DNA of 5,146 nt from positions 1 through 5,146 of the forward strand of contig JAXGQE010000016.1 in NCBI GenBank assembly GCA_040766585.1, written 5' to 3'. Made by a program: the position numbers and the translations under genes. The stretch comes from JAXGQE01 sp040766585 (lineage in GTDB: Bacteria; Bacillota; SLNR01). This document shows positions 1 to 5,146 of this stretch, in pieces. A model generated the notes under the pieces. The model was not told where the DNA came from. It made no database searches and saw only the letters and a program-made list of their open reading frames with translations. Positions within the stretch are counted from its first letter, which is position 1, and each line of letters starts with the position of its first letter.

Positions 1-2
1 CA

Positions 3-155
3 CTGCAGGCAACTTTGTCACATAAAAATCGATTTCCTGATGAACTGATGGACCATCATATTAATGAAAGTTTGCAATATACGTTCACTGCAGAATCTGC
101 AGATTGTAAATGCTTTTCTTCCTTTAAACTATTCATATACCCTTCACTCAAGTAA
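3..155 (+). other. Open frame at the window edge, possible 3' tail of an upstream gene
   Basis: The plus-strand frame starting at base 3 stays open for 50 codons and ends at TAA 153-155. It translates to a peptide running from LQATLSHKNRF to IYPSLK. I do not recognise it, it has no visible domain, and it has no start with a ribosome binding site inside the window, so it could only be the end of a gene entering from the left. An open run of this length can arise by chance in AT-rich DNA. The stop lies just before the promoter of the next gene, which would fit a gene boundary. The rest of bases 1-160 holds only short repeats of CTGCAG (3-8, 88-93, 97-102) with no evident role. Confidence 0.2.
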
Positions 156-160
156 TTTCT

Positions 161-189
161 TTCACGGTGGGAACTTTTTGTGATATAAT
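161..189 (+). promoter_or_regulatory. Sigma-A type promoter with extended -10 for the PBP gene
   Basis: A perfect TATAAT (184-189) is preceded by TG one base upstream (181-182), making an extended -10. TTCACG (161-166) lies 17 bp upstream and matches the -35 consensus at 4 of 6 positions. Transcription would start near 196, giving a leader of about 87 nt before the ATG at 283. A small stem (CTGTT 194-198 with AACAG 206-210) sits at the very 5' end of that leader. No operator or riboswitch-like structure is visible. This is read by eye, but the match and position are good. Confidence 0.7.
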
Positions 190-268
190 ATGTCTGTTAA
201 TTTGAAACAGGATTTTGAATTTGAATTTCTTGCACTCGCATTTGCTATTCATAGGATGTATCTTTGAT

Positions 269-275
269 AAGGAGG
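269..275 (+). promoter_or_regulatory. Ribosome binding site of the PBP gene
   Basis: AAGGAGG lies 7 nt before the ATG at 283. It is a full-strength Shine-Dalgarno match and fixes the start choice. The encoded N-terminus (a basic cytoplasmic stretch and then a membrane helix) is also what the family expects. Confidence 0.85.
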
Positions 276-282
276 CTCAGTT

Positions 283-2595
283 ATGCCTAGAAGCAAAGGT
301 GCTAAAACACCCAAGAAAATACAAAAGATAAATCGGATCCGTCTCGCTGTTATTATTGCCGCAGTCATTGTTATTGCGGGGGTTCTCACAGGTGTGGGAC
401 TTATGGTTCAAGCTTCACAGGGATTGCCGGATGTTGTTGATCTGAAGGAACGGCTTTCCAGTACCTCTTTCATCTATAATGCCGACGGAACTGAACAGAT
501 CGCTGCTTTGCACGATGTGGAAAACAGAATTATCATCGGCATTGACAAAATGCCACTCCACCTTCAAGAAGCTTTCATAGCTACAGAAGATGAACGATTC
601 TATTCTCATTTTGGTGTGGATATTCGCGCCTTCACACGGGCTGTTTTTGCAAATATATCTTCTCGCGACCTGGTTGGGCAAGGTGGGAGTACGATCACCC
701 AACAGCTAGCCAGAAACACCTACTTGACACAGAAGAAGATCATAACCCGAAAACTTCAAGAATGGATACTAGCAGTTCAAATGGAGCGAATGTATACAAA
801 AACCGATATTCTTGAGATGTATTTAAATCAAGTATTTCTCGGATACAATGCGTACGGTGTAGAAGCTGCCAGCAACCACTATTTTGGCAAAAGTGCCTCT
901 GAATTAACTGTTGCTGAATCGGCAATGTTGGCCGGTATCACCCGATCTCCAAATTACTACTCTCCCCATGATAATTTCGAGAGAGCAAAAGGACGACAAG
1001 AAGTCACATTGAGCTTAATGGTAAGAAACGGATACTTGACCGAAGAAGAAGCAGCTGCAGCTAAAGCCGAAGAGATCACCATAGTTCCTATTCGCAGCAG
1101 TAAATATGATTACCCCTATTTTGTCGATTATGTACTGGAGCAATTGCTCAATACTTACGGCCCTGAACTTGTTTACCGTGGAGGTTTAAAGGTTTACACA
1201 ACAATAAACACTGCTATGCAGACGGAGGCGGAAGAGGCAATTGCAGAATTATTGGATGATGCATTTCCTCCCAAAGATGGAGAGTACAGTCCTCAGACCG
1301 CATTAATATCCATCGATCCCAACAATGGTTATATCAAAGCCATGGTTGGCGGCCGAAATCATGAGCAGCAAATGGGACTAAACAGAGTCTTGAGTTCCAG
1401 ACAACCTGGATCTGCGTTCAAGCCAGTCGTAGTGTTTGCCCCTGCGATTGCACAGGGTGTTAGCCCAGCTTCAATTTTTGAAGATGCACGGATCACACTT
1501 AAATCAGGCTCTTCCCGATGGTCTCCGAGGAACTACAACGATCGGTATATTGGACCTATCCCGCTTCGTGAAGCAGCTGCACGGTCCATCAATACTGTCG
1601 CCGTTCGCCTCATCGACATGATTGGTGTAAACACAGCAATCAATTCCATTCAAAACCTTGGTATTACAACCTTGGAACTGGAGAATAGAGAAGTCAATGA
1701 CATGGGCTTTTCGATTGCACTGGGTGGACTTACCTACGGGACCAAACCCATTGAACTTAATTCTGCCTATGGTGTTTTTGCCACCGGAGGTAAATTGGCC
1801 AAGCCAATTGCTATCTTAAAAGTAGTTGACAGAAATGGCATTGTACTCGAAGAGAATACGCCCAATGTGACTCAGGTATTGGATCCCGGAGTTGCCTTCT
1901 TAGTCACAGATATGCTGCGTGATACTATCGAAGAACCCTTTGGTACAGGCCACAGAAATGCAAACATCGGAAGACCAGCAGCCGGAAAAACAGGGACAAC
2001 CAATGACAACCGAGACGCCTGGTTTGTCGGATATACACCTGATTTGGTAACCACTGTATGGCTTGGGCACGATAAAGATAAGACAATGACCAATGTATAC
2101 GGAGGTAATTTACCGGCAAGAATCTGGTCCCGAGTGATGCGCGTGGGCCATCAAGGATTGAAATCAAAAGGTTGGAGTGCACCGCGCAATGTTGTTTCGC
2201 TGGAAATTTGCAAAGTTTCAGGATTACCGGCTGGGGAATTCTGTCCAACAAGCTCCATTGGGACTGACTTCTTCCTGGCCAGCCATGTACCGACGGAAAC
2301 ATGTGATGCGCATATTGCCTTAAATGTGTGTGCAGATTCCGGATTGCTTCCAAATGAATACTGTACAAATATCGTTCAAAAAATTTTCATCGTCTGGCCT
2401 GAATCTAGAAACTTTACTAAGTCATATAATTCGGAGGATTTGCCTACCACTACTTGTGAACTATGCGAACCACCGCCTCCTCCTCCCCCACCTCCCCCAC
2501 CTCCGCCGCCTCCTGAAGATCCGGGCGACGATGAAGATGAAGAGCCTGGGAATGGCAATGGGAATAACTCGGGGAACGGAGAGACCAACCCATAA
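283..2595 (+). CDS. Class A penicillin-binding protein (PBP1A-type peptidoglycan glycosyltransferase/transpeptidase)
   Basis: Bifunctional cell-wall synthase: it polymerises lipid II into glycan strands and cross-links the stem peptides on the outer face of the membrane. A basic cytoplasmic tail (1-20) is followed by one membrane helix (about 19-43). The GT51 glycosyltransferase domain (about 60-240) has the EDERFYSHFG motif with likely catalytic E102, GQGGSTITQQLARN (132-145), and likely second catalytic glutamate E160 in RKLQEW. The transpeptidase domain (about 335-620) has SAFK with acyl-accepting S377 and K380, the SIN motif (435-437), and KTGTT (569-573). No key residue is missing. The tail beyond 640 has two C-x10-C blocks (C643/C654 and C683/C694), then C725 and C728, 15 consecutive prolines (730-744), an acidic run and a Gly/Asn-rich end. 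Length is normal for a Firmicute class A PBP with an extended tail. It has its own promoter and terminator, so it is probably monocistronic. The family call is very secure; which paralogue it is (ponA, pbp1A and so on) is not. Confidence 0.96.
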   Translation: MPRSKGAKTPKKIQKINRIRLAVIIAAVIVIAGVLTGVGLMVQASQGLPDVVDLKERLSSTSFIYNADGTEQIAALHDVENRIIIGIDKMPLHLQEAFIATEDERFYSHFGVDIRAFTRAVFANISSRDLVGQGGSTITQQLARNTYLTQKKIITRKLQEWILAVQMERMYTKTDILEMYLNQVFLGYNAYGVEAASNHYFGKSASELTVAESAMLAGITRSPNYYSPHDNFERAKGRQEVTLSLMVRNGYLTEEEAAAAKAEEITIVPIRSSKYDYPYFVDYVLEQLLNTYGPELVYRGGLKVYTTINTAMQTEAEEAIAELLDDAFPPKDGEYSPQTALISIDPNNGYIKAMVGGRNHEQQMGLNRVLSSRQPGSAFKPVVVFAPAIAQGVSPASIFEDARITLKSGSSRWSPRNYNDRYIGPIPLREAAARSINTVAVRLIDMIGVNTAINSIQNLGITTLELENREVNDMGFSIALGGLTYGTKPIELNSAYGVFATGGKLAKPIAILKVVDRNGIVLEENTPNVTQVLDPGVAFLVTDMLRDTIEEPFGTGHRNANIGRPAAGKTGTTNDNRDAWFVGYTPDLVTTVWLGHDKDKTMTNVYGGNLPARIWSRVMRVGHQGLKSKGWSAPRNVVSLEICKVSGLPAGEFCPTSSIGTDFFLASHVPTETCDAHIALNVCADSGLLPNEYCTNIVQKIFIVWPESRNFTKSYNSEDLPTTTCELCEPPPPPPPPPPPPPPPEDPGDDEDEEPGNGNGNNSGNGETNP
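2470..2514 (+). repeat. Polyproline tract with 9-bp tandem repeat, G-rich on the opposite strand
   Basis: Fifteen consecutive proline codons use all four CCN codons in mixed order. The tract contains a perfect 9-bp tandem duplication, CCTCCCCCA at 2482-2490 and 2491-2499. The minus strand, which is the transcription template, is correspondingly rich in G-runs, including two runs of five G (2485-2489 and 2494-2498), so length variation and G-quadruplex formation are possible. Mixed codon use suggests the proline run itself is maintained rather than being a young codon expansion. This last point is inference. Confidence 0.8.
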
Positions 2596-2624
2596 TGGAT
2601 TGGATTTCAGCATCAATAATTACC

Positions 2625-2659
2625 AAGGGGCGGCACAGTGATCAAGTGCCGCCCCTTTT
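2625..2659 (+). terminator. Rho-independent terminator of the PBP gene
   Basis: The perfect GC-rich stem GGGGCGGCAC (2627-2636) pairs with GTGCCGCCCC (2646-2655) around a 9-nt loop. It extends by two A-T pairs and is followed by TTTT (2656-2659) and a second T-rich stretch (2664-2669). It starts 31 bp after the PBP stop codon. Read on the minus strand the stem is followed only by TTGGTAATT, so it is at best a weak terminator for the convergent mutS2, from which the IS now separates it. Confidence 0.92.
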
Positions 2660-2672
2660 CGTCATTTTTGAA

Positions 2673-2680
2673 CACAATAC
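2673..2680. repeat. Target site duplication of the IS, left copy
   Basis: CACAATAC here is repeated exactly at 4167-4174, directly outside the other end of the IS. Eight base pairs is a usual duplication length for the IS256 family. The pair fixes the element's limits at 2681 and 4166 and shows that both ends stayed with their original flanks. Confidence 0.9.
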
Positions 2681-2706
2681 GCTAGTGTCAAGTAATGTTC
2701 GCAAAA
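2681..2706. repeat. IS terminal inverted repeat, distal (transposase 3') end
   Basis: The end begins GCTAGTGTCAAGTAATGTTC and matches the complement of 4141-4166 at 19 of 26 positions without gaps. Read outward on the minus strand it contains TTGACA (plus-strand positions 2686-2691), a perfect -35 hexamer ending 5 bp inside the tip. See the finding on the junction promoter. Confidence 0.88.
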
Positions 2707-2749
2707 TCCATCAAGCTACTCCTCATTATTGTAAAGGCTAATGTATCGC

Positions 2750-2797
2750 GGGAATCAAGGGTGAGCGATAGTGAATTCATCTTGACCCTTGATTCCC
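2750..2797. repeat. Perfect 13-bp inverted repeat in the IS non-coding tail
   Basis: GGGAATCAAGGGT (2750-2762) pairs perfectly with ACCCTTGATTCCC (2785-2797) around a 22-nt loop. The loop itself contains the palindrome TGAATTCA (2772-2779). There is no T-run after it on either strand, so it is not a standard terminator. It lies inside the IS, downstream of the transposase. Its role is unknown; RNA stability or binding by an IS-specific factor are guesses. Confidence 0.8.
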
Positions 2798-2820
2798 TCA
2801 CTCGTCCCAAATCCTTTTAT

Positions 2821-2848
2821 CAGGTGGTCTGTTTCAACAGACCACCTG
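2821..2848. repeat. Perfect 11-bp stem-loop in the IS non-coding tail
   Basis: CAGGTGGTCTG (2821-2831) pairs with CAGACCACCTG (2838-2848) around a 6-nt loop. In the transposase direction it is followed by ATAAAAGG rather than a T-run, so any termination would be weak. It more likely acts as a barrier at the 3' end of the transposase mRNA. That assignment is inference. Confidence 0.75.
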
Positions 2849-2868
2849 CCTCCGGCGAGGACGGGGTT

Positions 2869-2883
2869 TGGGGCGGAGCCCCA
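2869..2883. repeat. Short GC-rich stem-loop touching the transposase stop codon
   Basis: TGGGGC (2869-2874) pairs with GCCCCA (2878-2883) around a 3-nt loop, immediately beyond the transposase TAA (2884-2886). It is the first of three stems that transcripts of the transposase would meet after the stop codon. No T-run follows it. Confidence 0.65.
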
Positions 2884-3762
2884 TTAAGCTGCACGCTTGC
2901 GATCTGTCTGAATGGTTTCGATGACCTCCTTGCATATATAACTTCGCCCGCTGGACCAGTCTTCGCTGTATTCGATCAGATAGGATGTAACCAGGCGAAT
3001 ATATGAATCCATATTGGGGAATATCCCGACAACCGATGTCCGTCTGCGTATCTCCCGGTTTAGACGCTCCAGCATATTGGTCGATGATATCTTTCTGGAA
3101 TCGATTTGTTCAAAGCAGTAAAACTGCAGTGAGTCCTCCAATCCTGATTCCAACACCTCAATCGCTTCCGGATACTGCTGCTCGAAGGATTCAATCAGCA
3201 TGCGGGCATATGTCTTGGCACTGTCAAGATCCGGCTGCAGCCATATCTGCTTCAGCTTTTCTGCAAAGACGGCCTTGCCTTTCGCAGGAATATGGGCCAG
3301 AATATTGCGCATGAAATGGACTTTGCACCGCTGCCAGCTGCAGCCAATGAATGACTTTTGAATGGCTTTGACCAGTCCTTTGTGAGCGTCTGAGATTACC
3401 AGCCAGACATCTTCCAATCCGCGCACTTTGAGATTGTCAAAGAGTTTGCTGTAGGTAGGCTCGGACTCTTCTAGCATGGGCTCTATAGCCAGGACTTCCC
3501 GCCTGCCCTGTTCGTCAATGCCGATGACTACCTGCACCGCCATGTTCTTTATCTGCCGGTCGTATCGGATCTTCTCATACAAAGCGTCCACCCAGATCAC
3601 TGGATAGGTCTTCTGCAGGGGCCGCTGCCGGAATGCCTTCACCTGTTCATTCAGCTCCCGGGTGATTTCCGATACTTGTCCCCGGGAAATGGAATCAATC
3701 CCTAAACTCTTTGCCAGGCGGTCGATCTTACGGGTGGATACGCCACTCTTCCTGGATGACAT
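2884..3762 (-). pseudogene. IS256-family transposase, C-terminal fragment with the DDE domain
   Basis: This fragment of 292 residues, counted from an ATG at 3762, carries the catalytic RNase H-like part of an IS256-type transposase. GVSTRKIDRLAKSLG (7-21) is the conserved start of the block. The likely first catalytic Asp is D59 in VIWVDALYEKIR, the second is D125 in LVISDAHKG, and the Glu is E232 in NMLERLNREIRRRT. The spacings of 66 and 107 residues fit the family. WQRCKVHFMRN (143-153) is also characteristic. The ATG at 3762 is not a credible natural start: it lies inside the upstream fragment, lacks a convincing ribosome binding site, and the peptide before GVSTRK is out-of-frame sequence. 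The fragment lacks the N-terminal DNA-binding region, so it should be inactive alone. The family call is firm. Confidence 0.92.
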
Positions 3763-4069
3763 TCATCAGTGCTGCTTCTGATCGTTTCTTCTCACTGACA
3801 AAGAAGGGGATGTATCCGCCTTTGCGCACCTTGGGGACAAACAGATACATGGTCCCCATGCGGGTATCAAACCGTCTCGGACGGTATCCGCAGCGGTATC
3901 CGGATCGCTCCGAACTGCGTTCTGATTTGCCGGCATTCACTTTGGATGAGACTTCTGCTTCCATTAGCTGATCGCACAACCATCTAAGCATTGACAGCAT
4001 TGGGTCATCTTCTGTTATGAATTGCAATAGCATTTTCTCAAAATCTACGTTAGAATTAGGGTAGACCAT
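3728..4069 (-). pseudogene. IS256-family transposase, N-terminal fragment, frameshifted
   Basis: This 113-residue fragment begins at the true transposase start: ATG 4067-4069 has AAAGGAG (4079-4085) 9 nt upstream. GYRPRRFDTRMGTMYLFVPKVRKGGYIPFF (about residues 60-89, quoted here only as landmarks GYRPRR and VPKVRKG) is the typical IS256-family N-terminal block leading to the DDE domain. The frame is lost after MNVIQE: relatives continue with AYVxGVSTRK, whereas here EWRIHP and a TAA follow, and SGVSTRK resumes in the +1 frame. Restoring 8 nt would give one gene of 397 residues, a normal family length. The junction has no recognised slippery heptamer and the family normally uses one frame, so mutation is more likely than programmed frameshifting. 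Confidence 0.88.
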
Positions 4070-4127
4070 CGGCTAACACTCCTTTTTGGTTTGCTCGTTA
4101 CTTACCATTTTCGGAGTGGCCGATGGT
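4065..4127 (-). promoter_or_regulatory. Stem-loop sequestering the transposase ribosome binding site and start codon
   Basis: On the minus-strand RNA, ACCAUCGGC (4127-4119) pairs perfectly with GCCGAUGGU (4073-4065), which contains the AUG. CACUCC (4118-4113) pairs perfectly with GGAGUG (4082-4077), which contains the Shine-Dalgarno core. The only interruption is a 3-nt bulge (UUA). The loop is 30 nt and can form an inner UGGU/ACCA helix. Any transcript beginning upstream of 4127 would fold its start site shut. Similar protection against outside transcription is known for IS10 and IS50. The pairing is seen directly; the function is inferred. Confidence 0.7.
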
Positions 4128-4140
4128 TTTTCCTTTTCAC

Positions 4141-4166
4141 TTTAGCGAACTTAAGTGTACACTATC
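4141..4166. repeat. IS terminal inverted repeat, proximal (transposase 5') end
   Basis: Read inward on the minus strand it begins GATAGTGTACACTTAAGTTC and matches the distal end at 19 of 26 positions. TACACT (minus strand, 8 bp from the tip) resembles a -10 hexamer at 4 of 6 positions. It could pair with the TTGACA of the other end if the ends were joined in a circle. Confidence 0.88.
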
Positions 4167-4174
4167 CACAATAC
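4167..4174. repeat. Target site duplication of the IS, right copy
   Basis: CACAATAC is identical to 2673-2680. It overlaps a perfect odd palindrome in the host DNA, CAATAC-T-GTATTG (4169-4181), so the original target was a symmetric site in the convergent intergenic gap. Bases 4175-4217, between this and the mutS2 stop, contain no recognisable terminator. Confidence 0.9.
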
Positions 4175-4217
4175 TGTATTGGATTTCTGGGAGATACATA
4201 TTTTTATTCGTTACATT

Positions 4218-5146
4218 TTACTGCAAATACGCAACAGTAACCCCATCTCCACCTTCACCTGATTCACCACTTCTGAAAGATTGGATATTCGGCAGGTCTT
4301 TCAGATAATCCCGGATCGCAGTTCGCAGAGCTCCCGTCCCTTTTCCATGTATGATATGGATTCTTGGTATATTGCTGATCAAGGCCGAATCTATGTGCTT
4401 TTCTAGAAGCATCAGCGCTTCTTCCACCGTGCTGCCCCGGACGTCGATCTCCGTTGATTGCATGCTCACGGACTCCCCACTCATGCGAATGGGGCCGCTT
4501 ATAGGGTCTTTTATTGTATCTACTGGATTATTTACTTTTGCCAATTCTTCAGCAGAGACCGACAATTTCATTGCGCCCACTTTAACTTCTACGATACCTT
4601 TTTTTTCATTCAGCCCGATTACTTCCCCATTTCGCCTTAGCTTTATCACTTCCACAATCATGCCGGGAAGAATTTCTTCAATGCTGAGTACTTCTTCATC
4701 ATCGATATGGGCGGAGAAAGTGTTCAGATTCGCATTCATCTTGCTCAATCGATCCTCTGCTTCACGCAAATCCCCTTCGTAATTGGTAATTGACTGATTT
4801 AACAGCAATTTCCTAAGACTTCTTATAAGGTCTTCAGCTTCTGTTTTCGATTTTGCTACTAAGGATCGAGCTTCTTCTTTGGCTTTTCTTATAATCTCAT
4901 CTTCATTTGATTTCATTCTCTCCTGCCTTGCCAAGAGGTCCATCTCGAGTTTCCGAACGCTTTCCTTTGCTCTGCTGATTTCTTTTTGATCCAGTTCCGC
5001 TTGCTGCATCATATTGGACACCGAACGTATCATATCATCCACACGAACAGTATCTTTGGAGATCTTCTCTTTTGCAGATTCAATGATTTCATCGGATAAA
5101 CCCAATCGTCCAGCTATTGCAAATGCATTGCTGTGCCCCGGCAAAC
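4218..5146 (-). CDS. mutS2: MutS2 (Smr-domain ATPase/nuclease), C-terminal part, truncated by the window edge
   Basis: The last 308 codons of mutS2 are present; the TTG at 5142-5144 is an internal leucine codon (LPGHSNAF), not a start, and the gene continues beyond the window. LPGHSNAFAIAGRLGL is the end of the MutS-type ATPase module. A long charged, probably coiled-coil stretch follows (about 25-140), then a KOW-like linker (about 155-200: PGMIVEV and KKGIVEVKVG), then the Smr domain (232-308). The Smr domain shows IDVRG (233-237, a variant of the usual LDLRG), HGKGTGALR (266-274) and GEGGDGVTVAYLQ at the C-terminus. In relatives MutS2 suppresses homologous recombination, and in Bacillus it also acts on collided ribosomes. 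The Walker motifs lie outside the window. It converges with the PBP gene and points into the IS. Identification is secure. Confidence 0.95.
   Translation of the reverse strand, partial: LPGHSNAFAIAGRLGLSDEIIESAKEKISKDTVRVDDMIRSVSNMMQQAELDQKEISRAKESVRKLEMDLLARQERMKSNEDEIIRKAKEEARSLVAKSKTEAEDLIRSLRKLLLNQSITNYEGDLREAEDRLSKMNANLNTFSAHIDDEEVLSIEEILPGMIVEVIKLRRNGEVIGLNEKKGIVEVKVGAMKLSVSAEELAKVNNPVDTIKDPISGPIRMSGESVSMQSTEIDVRGSTVEEALMLLEKHIDSALISNIPRIHIIHGKGTGALRTAIRDYLKDLPNIQSFRSGESGEGGDGVTVAYLQ

Larger units (their letters stand above)
2681..4166 (-). mobile_element. IS256-family insertion sequence, 1,486 bp, probably defective
   Basis: The element is defined by 8-bp direct repeats, by terminal inverted repeats (19 of 26 positions match, with GTGT near the tip and GTTCGC shared inside), and by an IS256-family transposase on the minus strand. 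The coding region is preceded by 97 bp and followed by about 200 bp of non-coding sequence within the element. The transposase frame is broken, so this copy can probably move only if a related transposase is supplied in trans. It sits between two convergent host genes and disrupts neither. Its direction is the same as that of mutS2, whose transcripts would run into the transposase. The clean duplication suggests a fairly recent insertion. The exact IS name needs an ISfinder comparison. Confidence 0.93.

Noticed and set aside
1..160. Minus-strand short frames and CTGCAG repeats upstream of the PBP promoter
   Set aside because: The frames are under 30 codons without ribosome binding sites, and the repeats are six to eight bases with irregular spacing, which is expected by chance.
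1925..2368. Minus-strand open frame of 147 residues inside the PBP gene
   Set aside because: It is a shadow of the transpeptidase-encoding sequence. The peptide has no recognisable domain, and the plus-strand protein is conserved across the whole stretch.
2376..2588. Minus-strand frame encoding a 15-glycine run (70 residues)
   Set aside because: It is the antisense of the polyproline codons of the PBP gene. It has no ribosome binding site or homology of its own.
2688..2711. Seven-codon minus-strand ORF (MDFANIT) preceded by GAGGAG at good spacing in the distal IS end
   Set aside because: It is too short to support as a gene. The start signals could be chance, and the ORF overlaps the inverted repeat and the TTGACA motif.
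2695..3006. Plus-strand open frame of 103 residues starting in the IS end
   Set aside because: It crosses three stem-loops and then runs antisense to the end of the transposase. It has no ribosome binding site, and its composition is that of a shadow.
3728..3762. Programmed +1 frameshift joining the two transposase fragments
   Set aside because: Slipping at CCG before the TAA would omit the conserved GVSTRK block and needs poor codon re-pairing. The missing AYV residues point to a deletion instead.
3003..3971. Plus-strand open frames opposite the transposase (3003-3314 and 3711-3971)
   Set aside because: They are antisense to the conserved DDE and N-terminal blocks on the minus strand and have no recognisable protein features.
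2681..4166. CRISPR array, tRNA or rRNA genes, group II intron, or phage attachment site
   Set aside because: There are no regularly spaced repeats, cloverleaf-like sequences or intron features. The inverted repeats, target duplication and DDE transposase explain the region.
4351..4782. Plus-strand open frame of 143 residues opposite mutS2
   Set aside because: It is the complement of the Smr and linker coding sequence. The minus-strand product is clearly MutS2.

Overview
The window looks like chromosomal DNA of a low-to-medium GC Gram-positive bacterium, most likely a member of the Clostridia (Bacillota). Three things point this way: a strong AAGGAGG ribosome binding site, a sigma-A promoter with an extended -10, and a class A penicillin-binding protein with a long extracellular Cys-containing and proline-rich tail next to mutS2. 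The genus cannot be decided from this sequence.

Layout: bases 1-160 hold only a weak open frame that may be the tail of an upstream gene. A promoter (about 161-189) and ribosome binding site (269-275) serve a complete 770-residue bifunctional peptidoglycan synthase (283-2595, plus strand), which ends at a strong rho-independent terminator (2627-2659). At the right edge is the 3' part of mutS2 (4218 to the window end, minus strand), covering the coiled-coil region, a linker and the complete Smr nuclease domain. These two host genes converge, and without the insertion they would be only about 128 bp apart.

A 1,486-bp IS256-family insertion sequence (2681-4166) sits between them. It is flanked by a perfect 8-bp target duplication, CACAATAC, and has imperfect 26-bp terminal inverted repeats (19/26 matching). 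Its transposase lies on the minus strand, the same direction as mutS2. It is split by a frameshift best explained by loss of 8 nucleotides just before the conserved GVSTRK block, so this copy is probably non-autonomous, although the DDE residues survive.

The non-coding parts of the IS are the most interesting part of the window. A 15-bp interrupted stem pairs both the Shine-Dalgarno sequence and the start codon of the transposase with sequence just upstream, which would silence translation from transcripts entering from outside, for example from mutS2. The distal inverted repeat carries a perfect outward-facing TTGACA, suited to building a promoter at a circle junction. A roughly 180-bp tail downstream of the transposase contains three perfect stem-loops. 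I see no evidence for a wholly new biological system: the window is two ordinary housekeeping genes plus a decayed IS with visible regulatory architecture.
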